A stretch of 8,453 nucleotides of DNA from Acidobacteriota bacterium (lineage in GTDB: Bacteria > Acidobacteriota > Terriglobia > Bryobacterales > JACQDG01), in assembly GCA_016201195.1 (NCBI GenBank), contig JACQDI010000085.1, positions 1 to 8,453 on the forward strand, given 5' to 3'. Positions 1 to 6,321 of the stretch are shown piece after piece (the first letter of the stretch is position 1; the number at the start of each line of letters is the position of its first letter). The notes beneath the pieces were generated by a model. It worked only from the letters and a program-made list of their open reading frames with translations, was not told where the DNA came from and ran no database searches. The position numbers and the translations under genes were made by a program.

Positions 1-1646
1 ACGCCGGACCAGATCTGGGGCTTGAGCGTGACGGCCAGGCCCAGCTCGTGCGCCGCGCGGATCGTGCGAATCACGCGGTCGTCGGTTTCACCGCCCAGCA
101 CCTGAAGACGCGGCTCGCCGCGGCCAAGCGTGCCGGCATAGGGCACCACGGCCACGGTGTTGGCCCCCAGCTCCCGCAGCCGTCTCAACTGCCGGATGGC
201 GCGATCGGAGCCGTAGCCGAAGGCGGCGCCGTATTCGTGGGAGAGTGTGACGCCGCGATGAAACGTCAGGAGTGTGCGCAGCCTCGGCGCCACCGGCTGG
301 AAGCGCCGTTCGTTTTCAAGCTGCCAGGTGTTCCACTCCGTCTCGAGTTCGGTCCCCGAGGCCGTGCTCCGGTAAAGGCTGGGGAGAATTTCGGTTCCGC
401 GCCGCGCGACCTGCATCTCCACCCAGGCGCCACCTAGCGCGTCTCGCACCAGCGGTGAGAGATACGCAGCGCTTTGCTCGAGGACCTCGGCCAGAGGATA
501 AGGGCCTTCCTCGCGGGTGATGCGGGCGGCGTAGGCCGCGAGCGGCGCTCCATGGAAGTCGCCGGCCGCGTAGCGGGCAATGGCGCGGGCCACCGGCTCC
601 GAGGCCGGCTTTCCCCACACGCGGTTGAGCAGGGCCAGGGCATGGCCTCGCGGATCGGAATTCGTCACCAGAAGATGCACGCTGCGGCCGTCCACCGTAT
701 AGGTCGCATCGCTGCCCACTGCGGCTATCTTCCTTTCTGTCGAGGCGTAGAAAAAAGCATGTAGCGCGGGGTTGGGAGGAGGAATCCCCAGGCGGACGGC
801 GAGCGCTGCCAGGCGCTGGTCGCAGGCCGCGGCCAGCTCGGTCTGCCGGGCTTCGGGGAGAGCGCCTTTCTCAAAGTGAAGCCGCCAGTAGCTCGACTGC
901 CGGGAGACAAAATCCGCGCGGCGGAAGAAGCGGTCCAGATCCTGATAGTTGTAGATCCCGCCGCAGGCGAGGCCGAACGCGGCGACGATCACGGCTGCGC
1001 CCCGCCCGCCCAGCCGGAGCGGCTCGCCCGCACCGTGCAGTCCGAACAGCAGCGCCAGCAAGGCGGGGCTATAAAGCAGGGCTGTCCATGGCCAGCCCGG
1101 GCGGAAGAACCGGGAGAGAAAGAGCCCCACGATCACGAGCGGCAACACCCAGTGCAGGCGCGCCCACCGGGAACCGCCCGCCAAGCGGCGAGCTGCGAAA
1201 TACGCCGCCGCCAGGCCCACTCCGATGCCCAGGACGCGCAGGTGTGGGGCCATCGCGGCGGCTCGCGCGGGCCATAGCACCCGCAGCGCTGCCCCCACCC
1301 CACCCGCGCCCGGCCCGGCCAGCCCGTTGAGCAGCAGCGCGTACAGAACACTCGACCACAGCGCGACGTAGATCGACCACAGCCGCAGCCAGCCCCGCGC
1401 GCGCCACGCCCCTATCAGCGCCAGCGCCATAAACGCGGCGCCGAACACCACCGCGCCTCCCTGGTGCAGCGCGTACAGCGCAGCCGAGCCCTCCCGCGGG
1501 AACCCGGTCATCACCCAAGGCAGGGCCCAATTTGCGCGGAAGCCATACAGGCTCACCTTGCCCAGCGCGCCCAGCAGCAGCGAGGACGAAATCCACACTC
1601 CCAGCGCCGACGCCAGGTAAGCCAGGTAGCAGCCGGCCGTGGCCAC
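1..1646 (-). CDS. Multi-pass membrane protein with peptidase-MA-like and GH113-like glycosidase domains (partial, C-terminus missing)
   Basis: An uninterrupted minus-strand frame gives 548 residues from a GTG at 1646-1644 to the left window edge, with no stop. Residues 1-30, 64-81, 88-110, 136-152, 164-180, 186-204 and 216-232 are hydrophobic, so about seven membrane helices are likely. Residues 270-430 resemble the gluzincin-like peptidase-MA fold: segments such as NRVWGKPASEPVARAIARYA and the GGAWVEM helix match the usual region after the zinc site. The expected HExxH is replaced by HALAL (335-339), so this part is probably not a protease. From about residue 462 the chain reads YGSDRAIRQLRRLRELGANT, then VAVVPYAGTLGR, then AHELGLAVTLKPQIWSG. 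This is the start of a TIM barrel like GH113 or GTA-type glycosidases; the catalytic acids lie outside the window. I infer an envelope protein acting on a glycan. The start is uncertain: an in-frame TTG at 1682-1680 would add a basic N-terminal segment. Confidence 0.72.
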   Translation of the reverse strand, partial: MATAGCYLAYLASALGVWISSSLLLGALGKVSLYGFRANWALPWVMTGFPREGSAALYALHQGGAVVFGAAFMALALIGAWRARGWLRLWSIYVALWSSVLYALLLNGLAGPGAGGVGAALRVLWPARAAAMAPHLRVLGIGVGLAAAYFAARRLAGGSRWARLHWVLPLVIVGLFLSRFFRPGWPWTALLYSPALLALLFGLHGAGEPLRLGGRGAAVIVAAFGLACGGIYNYQDLDRFFRRADFVSRQSSYWRLHFEKGALPEARQTELAAACDQRLAALAVRLGIPPPNPALHAFFYASTERKIAAVGSDATYTVDGRSVHLLVTNSDPRGHALALLNRVWGKPASEPVARAIARYAAGDFHGAPLAAYAARITREEGPYPLAEVLEQSAAYLSPLVRDALGGAWVEMQVARRGTEILPSLYRSTASGTELETEWNTWQLENERRFQPVAPRLRTLLTFHRGVTLSHEYGAAFGYGSDRAIRQLRRLRELGANTVAVVPYAGTLGRGEPRLQVLGGETDDRVIRTIRAAHELGLAVTLKPQIWSG

Positions 1647-1735
1647 CGCGATGGAACCGATTCCTCTAAGCGCGCGCCCCAAGCCCCTTCATTCTACTGC
1701 CGGCTCCCGACTCCTGGCGGATCGCCGTCAATGAT

Positions 1736-1755
1736 ACTTGGTTTGGCTACCAAGT
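1736..1755. repeat. Perfect 7-bp inverted repeat
   Basis: ACTTGGT (1736-1742) and ACCAAGT (1749-1755) are perfect inverted copies around a six-base centre. As RNA this would be a short hairpin. It could be an operator, or a weak terminator stem without a T-tract. It lies 155 bases before the toxin start, so autoregulation of the toxin-antitoxin pair is possible but unproven. Confidence 0.4.
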
Positions 1756-1872
1756 CCTGCCCGACTGCGAGCGTTCGGCAGTGGGATAGACGCCCTTCTC
1801 GGAAAGTGGCCCGCGTCATTTGCGAGTGGGTTCAAATCTCTTCTAGGTCACCGGTGGCAAATCCAGGTAGCG

Positions 1873-1878
1873 TATGCT
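1873..1878 (+). promoter_or_regulatory. Possible -10 element of the first toxin-antitoxin pair
   Basis: TATGCT is followed by 12 bases and then the GTG start of the toxin. Transcription from such an element would begin only a few bases before the start codon, giving an almost leaderless message. I see no convincing -35 box, and no Shine-Dalgarno sequence before the GTG. The same hexamer stands 11 bases before the vapB start in this window. Confidence 0.3.
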
Positions 1879-1890
1879 ATACATAAACTG

Positions 1891-2142
1891 GTGACGACGG
1901 TCTTCGTCGAAAGCGCCTTCCGGCACGGCTACGACGAAGATGATTTCTATGAGGTCCTGGAATCGAGGCCTTGGAAACTGCGGTCCCGGCGTGGGATCTC
2001 GGACGTTTACGAGCTGTACGGCCGCAACTACGTTGGCGACTATCTCCACGTCGCCTATCGGAGGGAGGGAGAACGATACGTCGTTTTCCACATCCGCCGG
2101 ATGAGCGCCCGGGAGAAGCGCTCCTACGCGAAACATTTATGA
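1891..2142 (+). CDS. Type II toxin, BrnT/RelE-like
   Basis: An 83-residue basic protein that starts MTTVFVESAFRHGYDEDDFY and ends in RRMSAREKRSYAKHL. The YLHVAYRREGERYVVFHIRR strand pair followed by an R-M-S-x-R-E-K-R-x-Y helix matches small BrnT-like toxins of the RelE fold, which cut mRNA in the cytoplasm or act on ribosomes. I chose the GTG at 1891 because family resemblance begins there; the frame is open back to 1738 but the extra 51 residues look unrelated. Its stop overlaps the antitoxin start by four bases (ATGA, 2139-2142), so the two are translationally coupled. Here the toxin precedes the antitoxin, as in brnTA and higBA. The family is assigned by motif memory, and the cellular target is not visible in the sequence. 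Confidence 0.7.
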   Translation: MTTVFVESAFRHGYDEDDFYEVLESRPWKLRSRRGISDVYELYGRNYVGDYLHVAYRREGERYVVFHIRRMSAREKRSYAKHL

Positions 2143-2471
2143 AACGCAATCAAGCTTCCAAGGCATCCCGCAGTATCCGGCTCCCGCGGCGGAACGCGAG
2201 CTACGCGGAGCTGGACGACTTCTTCAGCCGCCACGACGGCACAGATCTGGTCGAGCACGGGATCATGGAGACCGACCCTGACCGGGAAGACCTGGACCGG
2301 ATGCTGCTGGAGTATTGGAATCAGCCAAATACCAAGCAGTTGAACATCCGAATCCCGGCCACCGCCAAGCGCATGATCGAGCGGCTGGCCAAGCGGAAGA
2401 CGGTGGAGGTTTCGACTCTGATCCGCATGTGGGTGATCGAGAGCATGCGCCGCGAGGCCCGGCAGCCTTAG
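2139..2471 (+). CDS. CopG/ribbon-helix-helix antitoxin
   Basis: A 110-residue partner of the preceding toxin. Residues 66-105, TKQLNIRIPATAKRMIERLA onward to the IRMWVIESMRRE helix, show the pattern of ribbon-helix-helix antitoxins: a beta strand with alternating polar residues, then two helices. Such proteins dimerise, bind an operator through the strand and repress their own operon, while the other half wraps the toxin. The first 60 residues are charged and acidic (SYAELDDFFSRHDGTDLVEH, METDPDREDLDRM) and are the likely toxin-binding part. The ATG at 2139 overlaps the toxin stop. Toxin binding by the N-terminal half and DNA binding by the C-terminal half is the same order as in BrnA. Confidence 0.75.
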   Translation: MKRNQASKASRSIRLPRRNASYAELDDFFSRHDGTDLVEHGIMETDPDREDLDRMLLEYWNQPNTKQLNIRIPATAKRMIERLAKRKTVEVSTLIRMWVIESMRREARQP

Positions 2472-2494
2472 CCAAGTGGCTCTAAACAGGCTAC

Positions 2495-2519
2495 TTGTCT
2501 CACCGATCCGTGCTATAAT
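2495..2519 (+). promoter_or_regulatory. Promoter of the sigma factor operon (extended -10)
   Basis: TATAAT at 2514-2519 is a perfect -10 hexamer and is preceded by TGC, forming an extended -10 (TGnTATAAT). A TTGTCT at 2495-2500 is the nearest -35-like hexamer but sits only 13 bases away, so recognition probably rests on the extended -10. Transcription would start near 2526, about 60 bases before the sigma factor start. The promoter looks like a housekeeping type and not like an ECF-type autoregulated promoter. Confidence 0.6.
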
Positions 2520-2576
2520 CGGGTGAAATCTGTGAGCCTTCAGACTTTTTGCCTCAGAGGGGCGTCATTCAGAATC

Positions 2577-2581
2577 GGGAG
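2577..2581 (+). promoter_or_regulatory. Ribosome binding site deciding the sigma factor start
   Basis: GGGAG lies six bases before the TTG at 2588. The earlier in-frame TTG at 2549 has no purine-rich sequence at the right distance, so the 2588 start is preferred. Confidence 0.5.
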
Positions 2582-2587
2582 TCAAAG

Positions 2588-3136
2588 TTGATTTTCCGCG
2601 AGGTCGAGGACCGCGACCTGGTATTGGCTGCGCGCCAAGGGAACGTCGAGGCCTACAACGGCTTGGTGTCCCGCTGGGAGAAGCGCGTCTACAACTACCT
2701 GCTGCGCGTGGTCAAGAACCGGGAAGACGCCCTCGACCTGAGCCAGGACACGTTTCTGAAGGCATACCGCTACCTGGGGAAGCTGGACGATGTGGAGCGC
2801 TTCCCGCAGTGGTTGTTCCGCATCGCGCACAACGAGGCCTTTTCCCAGTTCCGCAAGGACAAAGGGGAGCTGGAAGAGCAAGCCGAGGAGCGCGGCGGCG
2901 GGATGGCCGTGCCGGTGGCGGGCCGGGCGGTCTACCCGCTCGAGCTGGAGCTGGCGGTGGCAAGCGCCCTCGACCGGTTGAGCCCGGACCAGCGCGAAGC
3001 CGTGGTGCTGAAGGTTTACCAGGGCTTCAAGTTCGACGAGATCGCCCAGATCCAGTCCTGCCCGGTTTCCACCGTCAAATCCCGTCTCTACGCGGCCTTT
3101 GATCTCCTCAAGACTGTTTTAGCGCCCGTAGGGTAA
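2588..3136 (+). CDS. ECF-type RNA polymerase sigma factor
   Basis: A 182-residue cytoplasmic sigma-70 family protein with only regions 2 and 4. Region 2 spans about residues 10-90: AYNGLVSRWEKRVYNYLLRV, then NREDALDLSQDTFLKAYRYL, then FPQWLFRIAHNEAFSQFRK. Region 4 spans about 123-178: ALDRLSPDQREAVVLKVYQG, then the helix-turn-helix FDEIAQIQSCPVSTVKSRLY. The linker at 91-120 is rich in Glu and Gly. It directs RNA polymerase to a specific promoter set and is held inactive by an anti-sigma factor, here encoded 30 bases downstream. I place the start at TTG 2588 because a GGGAG precedes it; TTG 2549 would add 13 residues. The operon promoter lies at 2514. Some members of this family in Acidobacteriota accompany secretion or pilus genes; the regulon cannot be read from this window. 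Confidence 0.9.
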   Translation: MIFREVEDRDLVLAARQGNVEAYNGLVSRWEKRVYNYLLRVVKNREDALDLSQDTFLKAYRYLGKLDDVERFPQWLFRIAHNEAFSQFRKDKGELEEQAEERGGGMAVPVAGRAVYPLELELAVASALDRLSPDQREAVVLKVYQGFKFDEIAQIQSCPVSTVKSRLYAAFDLLKTVLAPVG

Positions 3137-3152
3137 GCCTCTGGCTTGCCCC

Positions 3153-3160
3153 GGCGGAGG
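3153..3160 (+). promoter_or_regulatory. Ribosome binding site deciding the anti-sigma start
   Basis: GGCGGAGG stands six bases before the ATG at 3167, which makes that ATG a better start than the in-frame TTG at 3146. Confidence 0.7.
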
Positions 3161-3166
3161 TTTGAA

Positions 3167-3664
3167 ATGAGTTGCTCGCCTTTCGATTTGCGTGACTATT
3201 GGTTTGAAGAGCTTAGCGTCGCCGAGCGCCGCGAGGTGGAGTCCCACCTGAGCGCCTGCACGGCCTGCCGCGAGGAGTTGGCTCGCCTGCGCTCGACCCA
3301 CGCCGCGCTGCTGCGCCTTCCGGACGAAGAAATCCCGCGGCGCATCGCGTTCGTATCCGACAAGGTCTTCGAGCCTTCGCGCGCCGCCCGCTGGTGGGCG
3401 GCGTTCTCGCTGCGCGTGCCCAAGCTTGCCTTCTCCATGGCCCTGCTGCTGGCCGTGTTCTTCGGAGGGGCGTGGCTCTCGAAACCCTCCCTCACCGTCG
3501 AGGGCGGCCAGTGGCAGATCGCCTTCGGAGGCAACACCACCACCGAGACCCGCCATGCTGACGACATGAAGGCCATCGAGCAGAGCTTCGAGCTGCTCAA
3601 CAAAGAGATGCAGCTTCTCTACCGCCAGTCGGCCGAGATCCGGCCGGCCGCGTACCGCCAGTGA
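3167..3664 (+). CDS. Membrane anti-sigma factor with zinc-finger (zf-HC2) domain
   Basis: A 165-residue single-pass membrane protein. Residues 1-45 carry the anti-sigma zinc motif H-x3-C-x2-C (H27, C31, C34, within HLSACTACREEL), with C3 as a possible fourth ligand. Residues 86-104 (KLAFSMALLLAVFFGGAWL) form one membrane helix. The rest, 105-165, would lie in the periplasm and includes an amphipathic helix-like segment (KAIEQSFELLNKEMQLLYRQ) with coiled-coil potential. The cytoplasmic domain is expected to bind the sigma factor encoded just upstream and release it on an envelope signal. The start at ATG 3167 follows a strong ribosome binding site. Its stop TGA overlaps the GTG start of the next gene. 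The assignment rests on the motif, topology and gene order. Confidence 0.85.
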   Translation: MSCSPFDLRDYWFEELSVAERREVESHLSACTACREELARLRSTHAALLRLPDEEIPRRIAFVSDKVFEPSRAARWWAAFSLRVPKLAFSMALLLAVFFGGAWLSKPSLTVEGGQWQIAFGGNTTTETRHADDMKAIEQSFELLNKEMQLLYRQSAEIRPAAYRQ

Positions 3665-4206
3665 ACGCCATGCTGCTTCCCACTGTATTCTCCGTGCTGC
3701 TCGCCGCCCAGGGCGTCCCCGACGGACGCGCCTTCCGCGCCACGCTGAAAACCGCCGAGAGGGCCACCGACGACCGTATCCAGCAGATGACCTCCCGCAC
3801 CCCCTTTGCTCTGCTCGGCAACACCCGCGGCGCCTACCTCTCCGGCTACGGGGCGGTGTTCACCCTGGAGGTGAATCTGGTTCCGGTAGCCGCCATCAGT
3901 CCCTTTCGCCCCCCCTATTCGCCGCCGGAGATCAAGACATTGAACCAGCAGAAGCGGGAGAAGCTCGCCTCGCTGCGGGCCGCGATCCGCCAGTTGTTGA
4001 TCGAGCAGGCCGGGGTGCTCACCCTGGTCCCGCCCGCCGAGAAAATCGCCATCGTGGTCACCCTGTTCAATTTCAGCTGGGAGGACACCACCGGCCTGCC
4101 CTCGCAGGTGGTGATGCAGGCTTCGCGGCAAACACTGCTCGACCTGCAGGCCCGTCGCGCCGGGCCCGATGCACAGGAGCGGGCCATCGAAGTGAGGGAC
4201 TTCTGA
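3661..4206 (+). CDS. Secreted or periplasmic protein of unknown function
   Basis: A 181-residue protein I do not recognise as a characterised family. It begins with a short hydrophobic stretch (MNAMLLPTVFSVLLAAQG) that could be a signal peptide, although it lacks the usual basic start. A conserved-looking core follows: YLSGYGAVFTLEVNLVP (59-75), a Pro-rich segment SPFRPPYSPPE (80-90), a charged helix at 91-116, and an alternating strand IAIVVTLFNFSWEDTTG (129-145). It has no cysteine and no clear catalytic motif. It is coupled on both sides: the start GTG overlaps the anti-sigma stop (GTGA, 3661-3664) and the stop overlaps gspE by one base (TGATG). An alternative start is the ATG at 3670. Position between an anti-sigma factor and GspE suggests a role in sensing or in the secretion/pilus machine, but this is inference from context only. 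Confidence 0.75.
   Translation: MNAMLLPTVFSVLLAAQGVPDGRAFRATLKTAERATDDRIQQMTSRTPFALLGNTRGAYLSGYGAVFTLEVNLVPVAAISPFRPPYSPPEIKTLNQQKREKLASLRAAIRQLLIEQAGVLTLVPPAEKIAIVVTLFNFSWEDTTGLPSQVVMQASRQTLLDLQARRAGPDAQERAIEVRDF
4194..4199 (+). promoter_or_regulatory. Ribosome binding site of gspE
   Basis: GAGGGA lies six bases before the ATG at 4206, inside the end of the preceding gene. It supports translation of gspE from that ATG. Confidence 0.65.
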
Positions 4207-5858
4207 TGGACAACCGTTTAGGCCAGATACTGATCCGGCGCGGCCAGCTCCAGGTGGCCGACCTGGAGAAAGCGCTCGAGTTGCAAAAAGAGAGGCCCCT
4301 CGACAAGCTCGGCAAGATCCTGGTGGATCTCGGTTTTGTCGCCCTGCGCGACGTGCTGGCTGCGCTCGCCGAGCAAATGGAGATTCCGTTGGTCTCGGCC
4401 CAGCAGTTTCCGGCCGTCTCGCCGGAGCTCGAAGGAATCGCCCCCCGCTACATGCGGCAATTCAAGTTCCTTCCGATCGAACTTGAGAATTCCACGGTCA
4501 CCCTGGCCATGGCCGATCCGCTGGACTTCGAAACCATCAACACCGTCCACCTGTTCACCAAAATGCAGGTGCGCACGGCGCTCGCCGCCGAGCAGGAGAT
4601 CCTCGACGCCATCGAAAAATACTACGGCGAGAGCGAGCAGAACGTGACTGCTGGCGTGGCTGAGGCCGGCGTTTTTGAAGAAGAGCAGGAAATCGAGCAC
4701 CTGCGCGACATCGCCAGCGAAGCGCCGGTCATTCGCCTGGTCAACTCCATGATCGCCCTGGCCCTGGAGCGGCGGGCGAGCGACATCCACATCGAGCCGT
4801 TCGAAAAGGAATTCCGCATCCGCTACCGCATCGACGGCGTGCTGCACGACCAGGAACCGCCGGCCCGCGAGCTGAAGGCCGCCGTCACCTCGCGGCTCAA
4901 GCTGATGGCCAAGCTCAACATCGCCGAGCGCCGGCTCCCGCAAGACGGCCGCATCAAGCTGAAAGTGCTCGGCCACGAGGTGGACCTGCGCGTCTCCACG
5001 CTTCCCACTCTCTACGGCGAGAGCGTGGTCATGCGCCTGCTCGACCGCAGCGCGGGCGACTTCTACGATCTCCAGAAGCTGGGCTTCGACCAGCACATGC
5101 TTTCGCGCATGGAGTATTACACATCGATACCGCACGGCATCTTCCTGGTCACCGGTCCCACCGGCAGCGGCAAGTCAACCACGCTCTACTCGGCGCTGAA
5201 GCGCATCAACCTGCCCGACAAGAAGATCATCACCATCGAGGACCCGGTCGAGTACCAGATGGACGGTATCAATCAGATCCACGTGAACCCGCAGATCGGG
5301 CTGACCTTCGCCTCCGGGCTGCGCCACATCGTGCGCCAGGACCCGGACGTGATCATGGTGGGCGAGATCCGCGACCGGGAGACCGCCGACATCGCCATCC
5401 GCGCAGCGCTGACCGGCCACTTCGTTTACTCGACGCTGCACACCAACGACGCGCCGAGCGCCATCACCCGGCTCACCGACATGGGCGTCGAGAATTACCT
5501 GATCACCTCGTCGCTGGTGGCCGTGCTGGCCCAGCGCCTGGTCCGCCAGATCTGCCGCGAGTGCAAGCAGCCGCGGGGAACCGTGCCCGCTCCCGACGGG
5601 CGGATGGTCGAGACCTGGCGCGGAGAGGGCTGCCCCCGCTGCATGGGCACCGGCTTCGTCGGCCGCGTGGGAATCTTCGAATTGATGGAGCTCGACGAGG
5701 AGCTCCGCCGACTGATCATGGCCAACGCCGACGCCGGCCAGTTGACGGTGGCCGCCCGCCGCGGCGGCATGCGCAACCTGCGCGAGGACGGCTGGGAAAA
5801 GGTCGCCGACGGCACCACCACGGCGCAGGAAGTCATGCGGGTGACGCAGGAGTTCTAG
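4206..5858 (+). CDS. gspE: GspE/PilB-type assembly ATPase
   Basis: A 550-residue hexameric ATPase that powers assembly of a type II secretion pseudopilus or a type IV pilus from the cytoplasmic face of the inner membrane. Residues 1-150 form the MshEN-type N-terminal domain (LGQILIRRGQ, then KLGKILVDLGFVA). The ATPase core shows the Walker A GPTGSGKST (317-325), the Asp box ITIEDPVEYQ (342-351), the Walker B VIMVGEIRD (382-390) and the His box STLHTNDA (409-416). Four cysteines, C450, C453, C476 and C479 (CREC and CPRC), form the zinc-binding subdomain of GspE and PilB proteins. All key residues are present and the length is normal. The gene starts one base inside the upstream gene. Its usual partner gspF lies 1.6 kb further on, past genes on the other strand. 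GspE and PilB cannot be told apart safely from the sequence alone. Confidence 0.93.
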   Translation: MDNRLGQILIRRGQLQVADLEKALELQKERPLDKLGKILVDLGFVALRDVLAALAEQMEIPLVSAQQFPAVSPELEGIAPRYMRQFKFLPIELENSTVTLAMADPLDFETINTVHLFTKMQVRTALAAEQEILDAIEKYYGESEQNVTAGVAEAGVFEEEQEIEHLRDIASEAPVIRLVNSMIALALERRASDIHIEPFEKEFRIRYRIDGVLHDQEPPARELKAAVTSRLKLMAKLNIAERRLPQDGRIKLKVLGHEVDLRVSTLPTLYGESVVMRLLDRSAGDFYDLQKLGFDQHMLSRMEYYTSIPHGIFLVTGPTGSGKSTTLYSALKRINLPDKKIITIEDPVEYQMDGINQIHVNPQIGLTFASGLRHIVRQDPDVIMVGEIRDRETADIAIRAALTGHFVYSTLHTNDAPSAITRLTDMGVENYLITSSLVAVLAQRLVRQICRECKQPRGTVPAPDGRMVETWRGEGCPRCMGTGFVGRVGIFELMELDEELRRLIMANADAGQLTVAARRGGMRNLREDGWEKVADGTTTAQEVMRVTQEF

Positions 5859-5885
5859 GGCGGGAAGCGGCGCATTTCGAGAGAC

Positions 5886-5897
5886 TTAATTAATTAA
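5886..5897. repeat. 12-bp AT palindrome with stops in all six frames
   Basis: TTAATTAATTAA is its own reverse complement and sits in otherwise GC-rich DNA just after gspE. Its TAA triplets fall in all three frames on each strand, so no translation can cross it in either direction. Confidence 0.7.
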
Positions 5898-5943
5898 AGA
5901 GCGCGCGCCAGACGGGTCCAACAGCCCCATCGATCTTTGATCT

Positions 5944-5968
5944 GAGCCCCTCCGAGAGGCCGCGGCTC
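5944..5968. terminator. Possible hairpin between convergent genes
   Basis: GAGCC (5944-5948) pairs with GGCTC (5964-5968), and inside it CCTC (5949-5952) pairs with GAGG (5956-5959) around a CGA loop, with four unpaired bases on the right arm. The stem lies between two gene ends, which suits a bidirectional terminator, but no T-run follows on either strand. Confidence 0.3.
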
Positions 5969-6045
5969 GCAGCGATCCAGAGGTCGTTACCGACAGGCGT
6001 GCTGGCATGCTCGCGCTATAGTTGATTTCATGCTGGCGGTCCTGC

Positions 6046-6321
6046 CTATTTCACACGCTTGAGAAGCTTGTTATAGGCTTCGTGACTGCCGATCCAGAAC
6101 CAATAATACACGTCGCCTTTTCGGCGCGCGATGGCCCGATAAGAACGGCCGATTTCCACCGTGTAGACTTCCCCTTTGCGCGTGAAGCCGAGCGAAGGAT
6201 GGCCGGGAAGGTCCAGAAAGAGCCGAAACTGCTTGTCGGCTAATCGCCGCACGTCCTCGGGAAGAGCTTCGTAACACCTCCAGAAGGAGGGCTTCGGAAT
6301 GTTTCTACCGGGCTCGCTCAC
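6046..6321 (-). CDS. RelE/ParE-family toxin (HigB-like)
   Basis: A 91-residue protein of the RelE/ParE toxin fold, expected to cut mRNA at the ribosome. The order PSFWRCYEALPEDVRRLADK, then HPSLGFTRKGEVYTVEIG, then YRAIARRKGDVYYWFWIGSH, then EAYNKLLKR matches a common family in environmental bacteria, in which a basic pocket and the final WFWIGSHxxY strand are conserved. The start is GTG at 6321-6319, inside the end of the antitoxin gene (17-base overlap), so translation is probably coupled. There is no evident ribosome binding site. The gene points towards gspE. The family call is from motif memory; the target is not visible. Confidence 0.8.
   Translation of the reverse strand: MSEPGRNIPKPSFWRCYEALPEDVRRLADKQFRLFLDLPGHPSLGFTRKGEVYTVEIGRSYRAIARRKGDVYYWFWIGSHEAYNKLLKRVK

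Larger units (their letters stand above)
1647..1890. other. Intergenic region between divergent genes
   Basis: About 240 bases separate the divergent membrane-protein gene and the first toxin gene. An open frame continues upstream of the toxin start to 1738, but its translation is low in complexity of a coding kind and does not resemble the toxin family, so I treat it as non-coding. The region holds a 7-bp inverted repeat (1736-1755) and the likely toxin promoter motif at 1873. I see no complete RNA gene. Confidence 0.5.
5859..6045. other. Intergenic region between convergent gspE and toxin gene
   Basis: This 187-base stretch lies between the ends of gspE (plus) and the RelE-like toxin gene (minus). 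It holds the AT-rich palindrome at 5886-5897 and a nested GC-rich inverted repeat at 5944-5968. I see no gene and no standard terminator with a T-tract. Confidence 0.5.

Noticed and set aside
1069..1596. Minus-strand frame of 175 codons in the membrane-protein region
   Set aside because: Its product is a Gly/Arg/Ala-rich shadow. The adjacent frame is open for the whole 1646 bases and shows membrane helices and domains.
1829..1838. GGTTCAAATC, which looks like a tRNA T-loop
   Set aside because: The flanking stem is mismatched and no acceptor stem, D-arm or CCA end fits around it, so no tRNA is supported.
1738..1890. N-terminal extension of the first toxin from TTG-like start 1738
   Set aside because: The added 51 residues do not resemble the toxin family and no ribosome binding site supports that start; the GTG at 1891 fits the family length.
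4218..5135. Long minus-strand open frame of 305 codons inside gspE
   Set aside because: Its product is a low-complexity, His/Val/Leu-rich mirror of the GspE frame, a common effect of high-GC codon usage. gspE itself has all its motifs.
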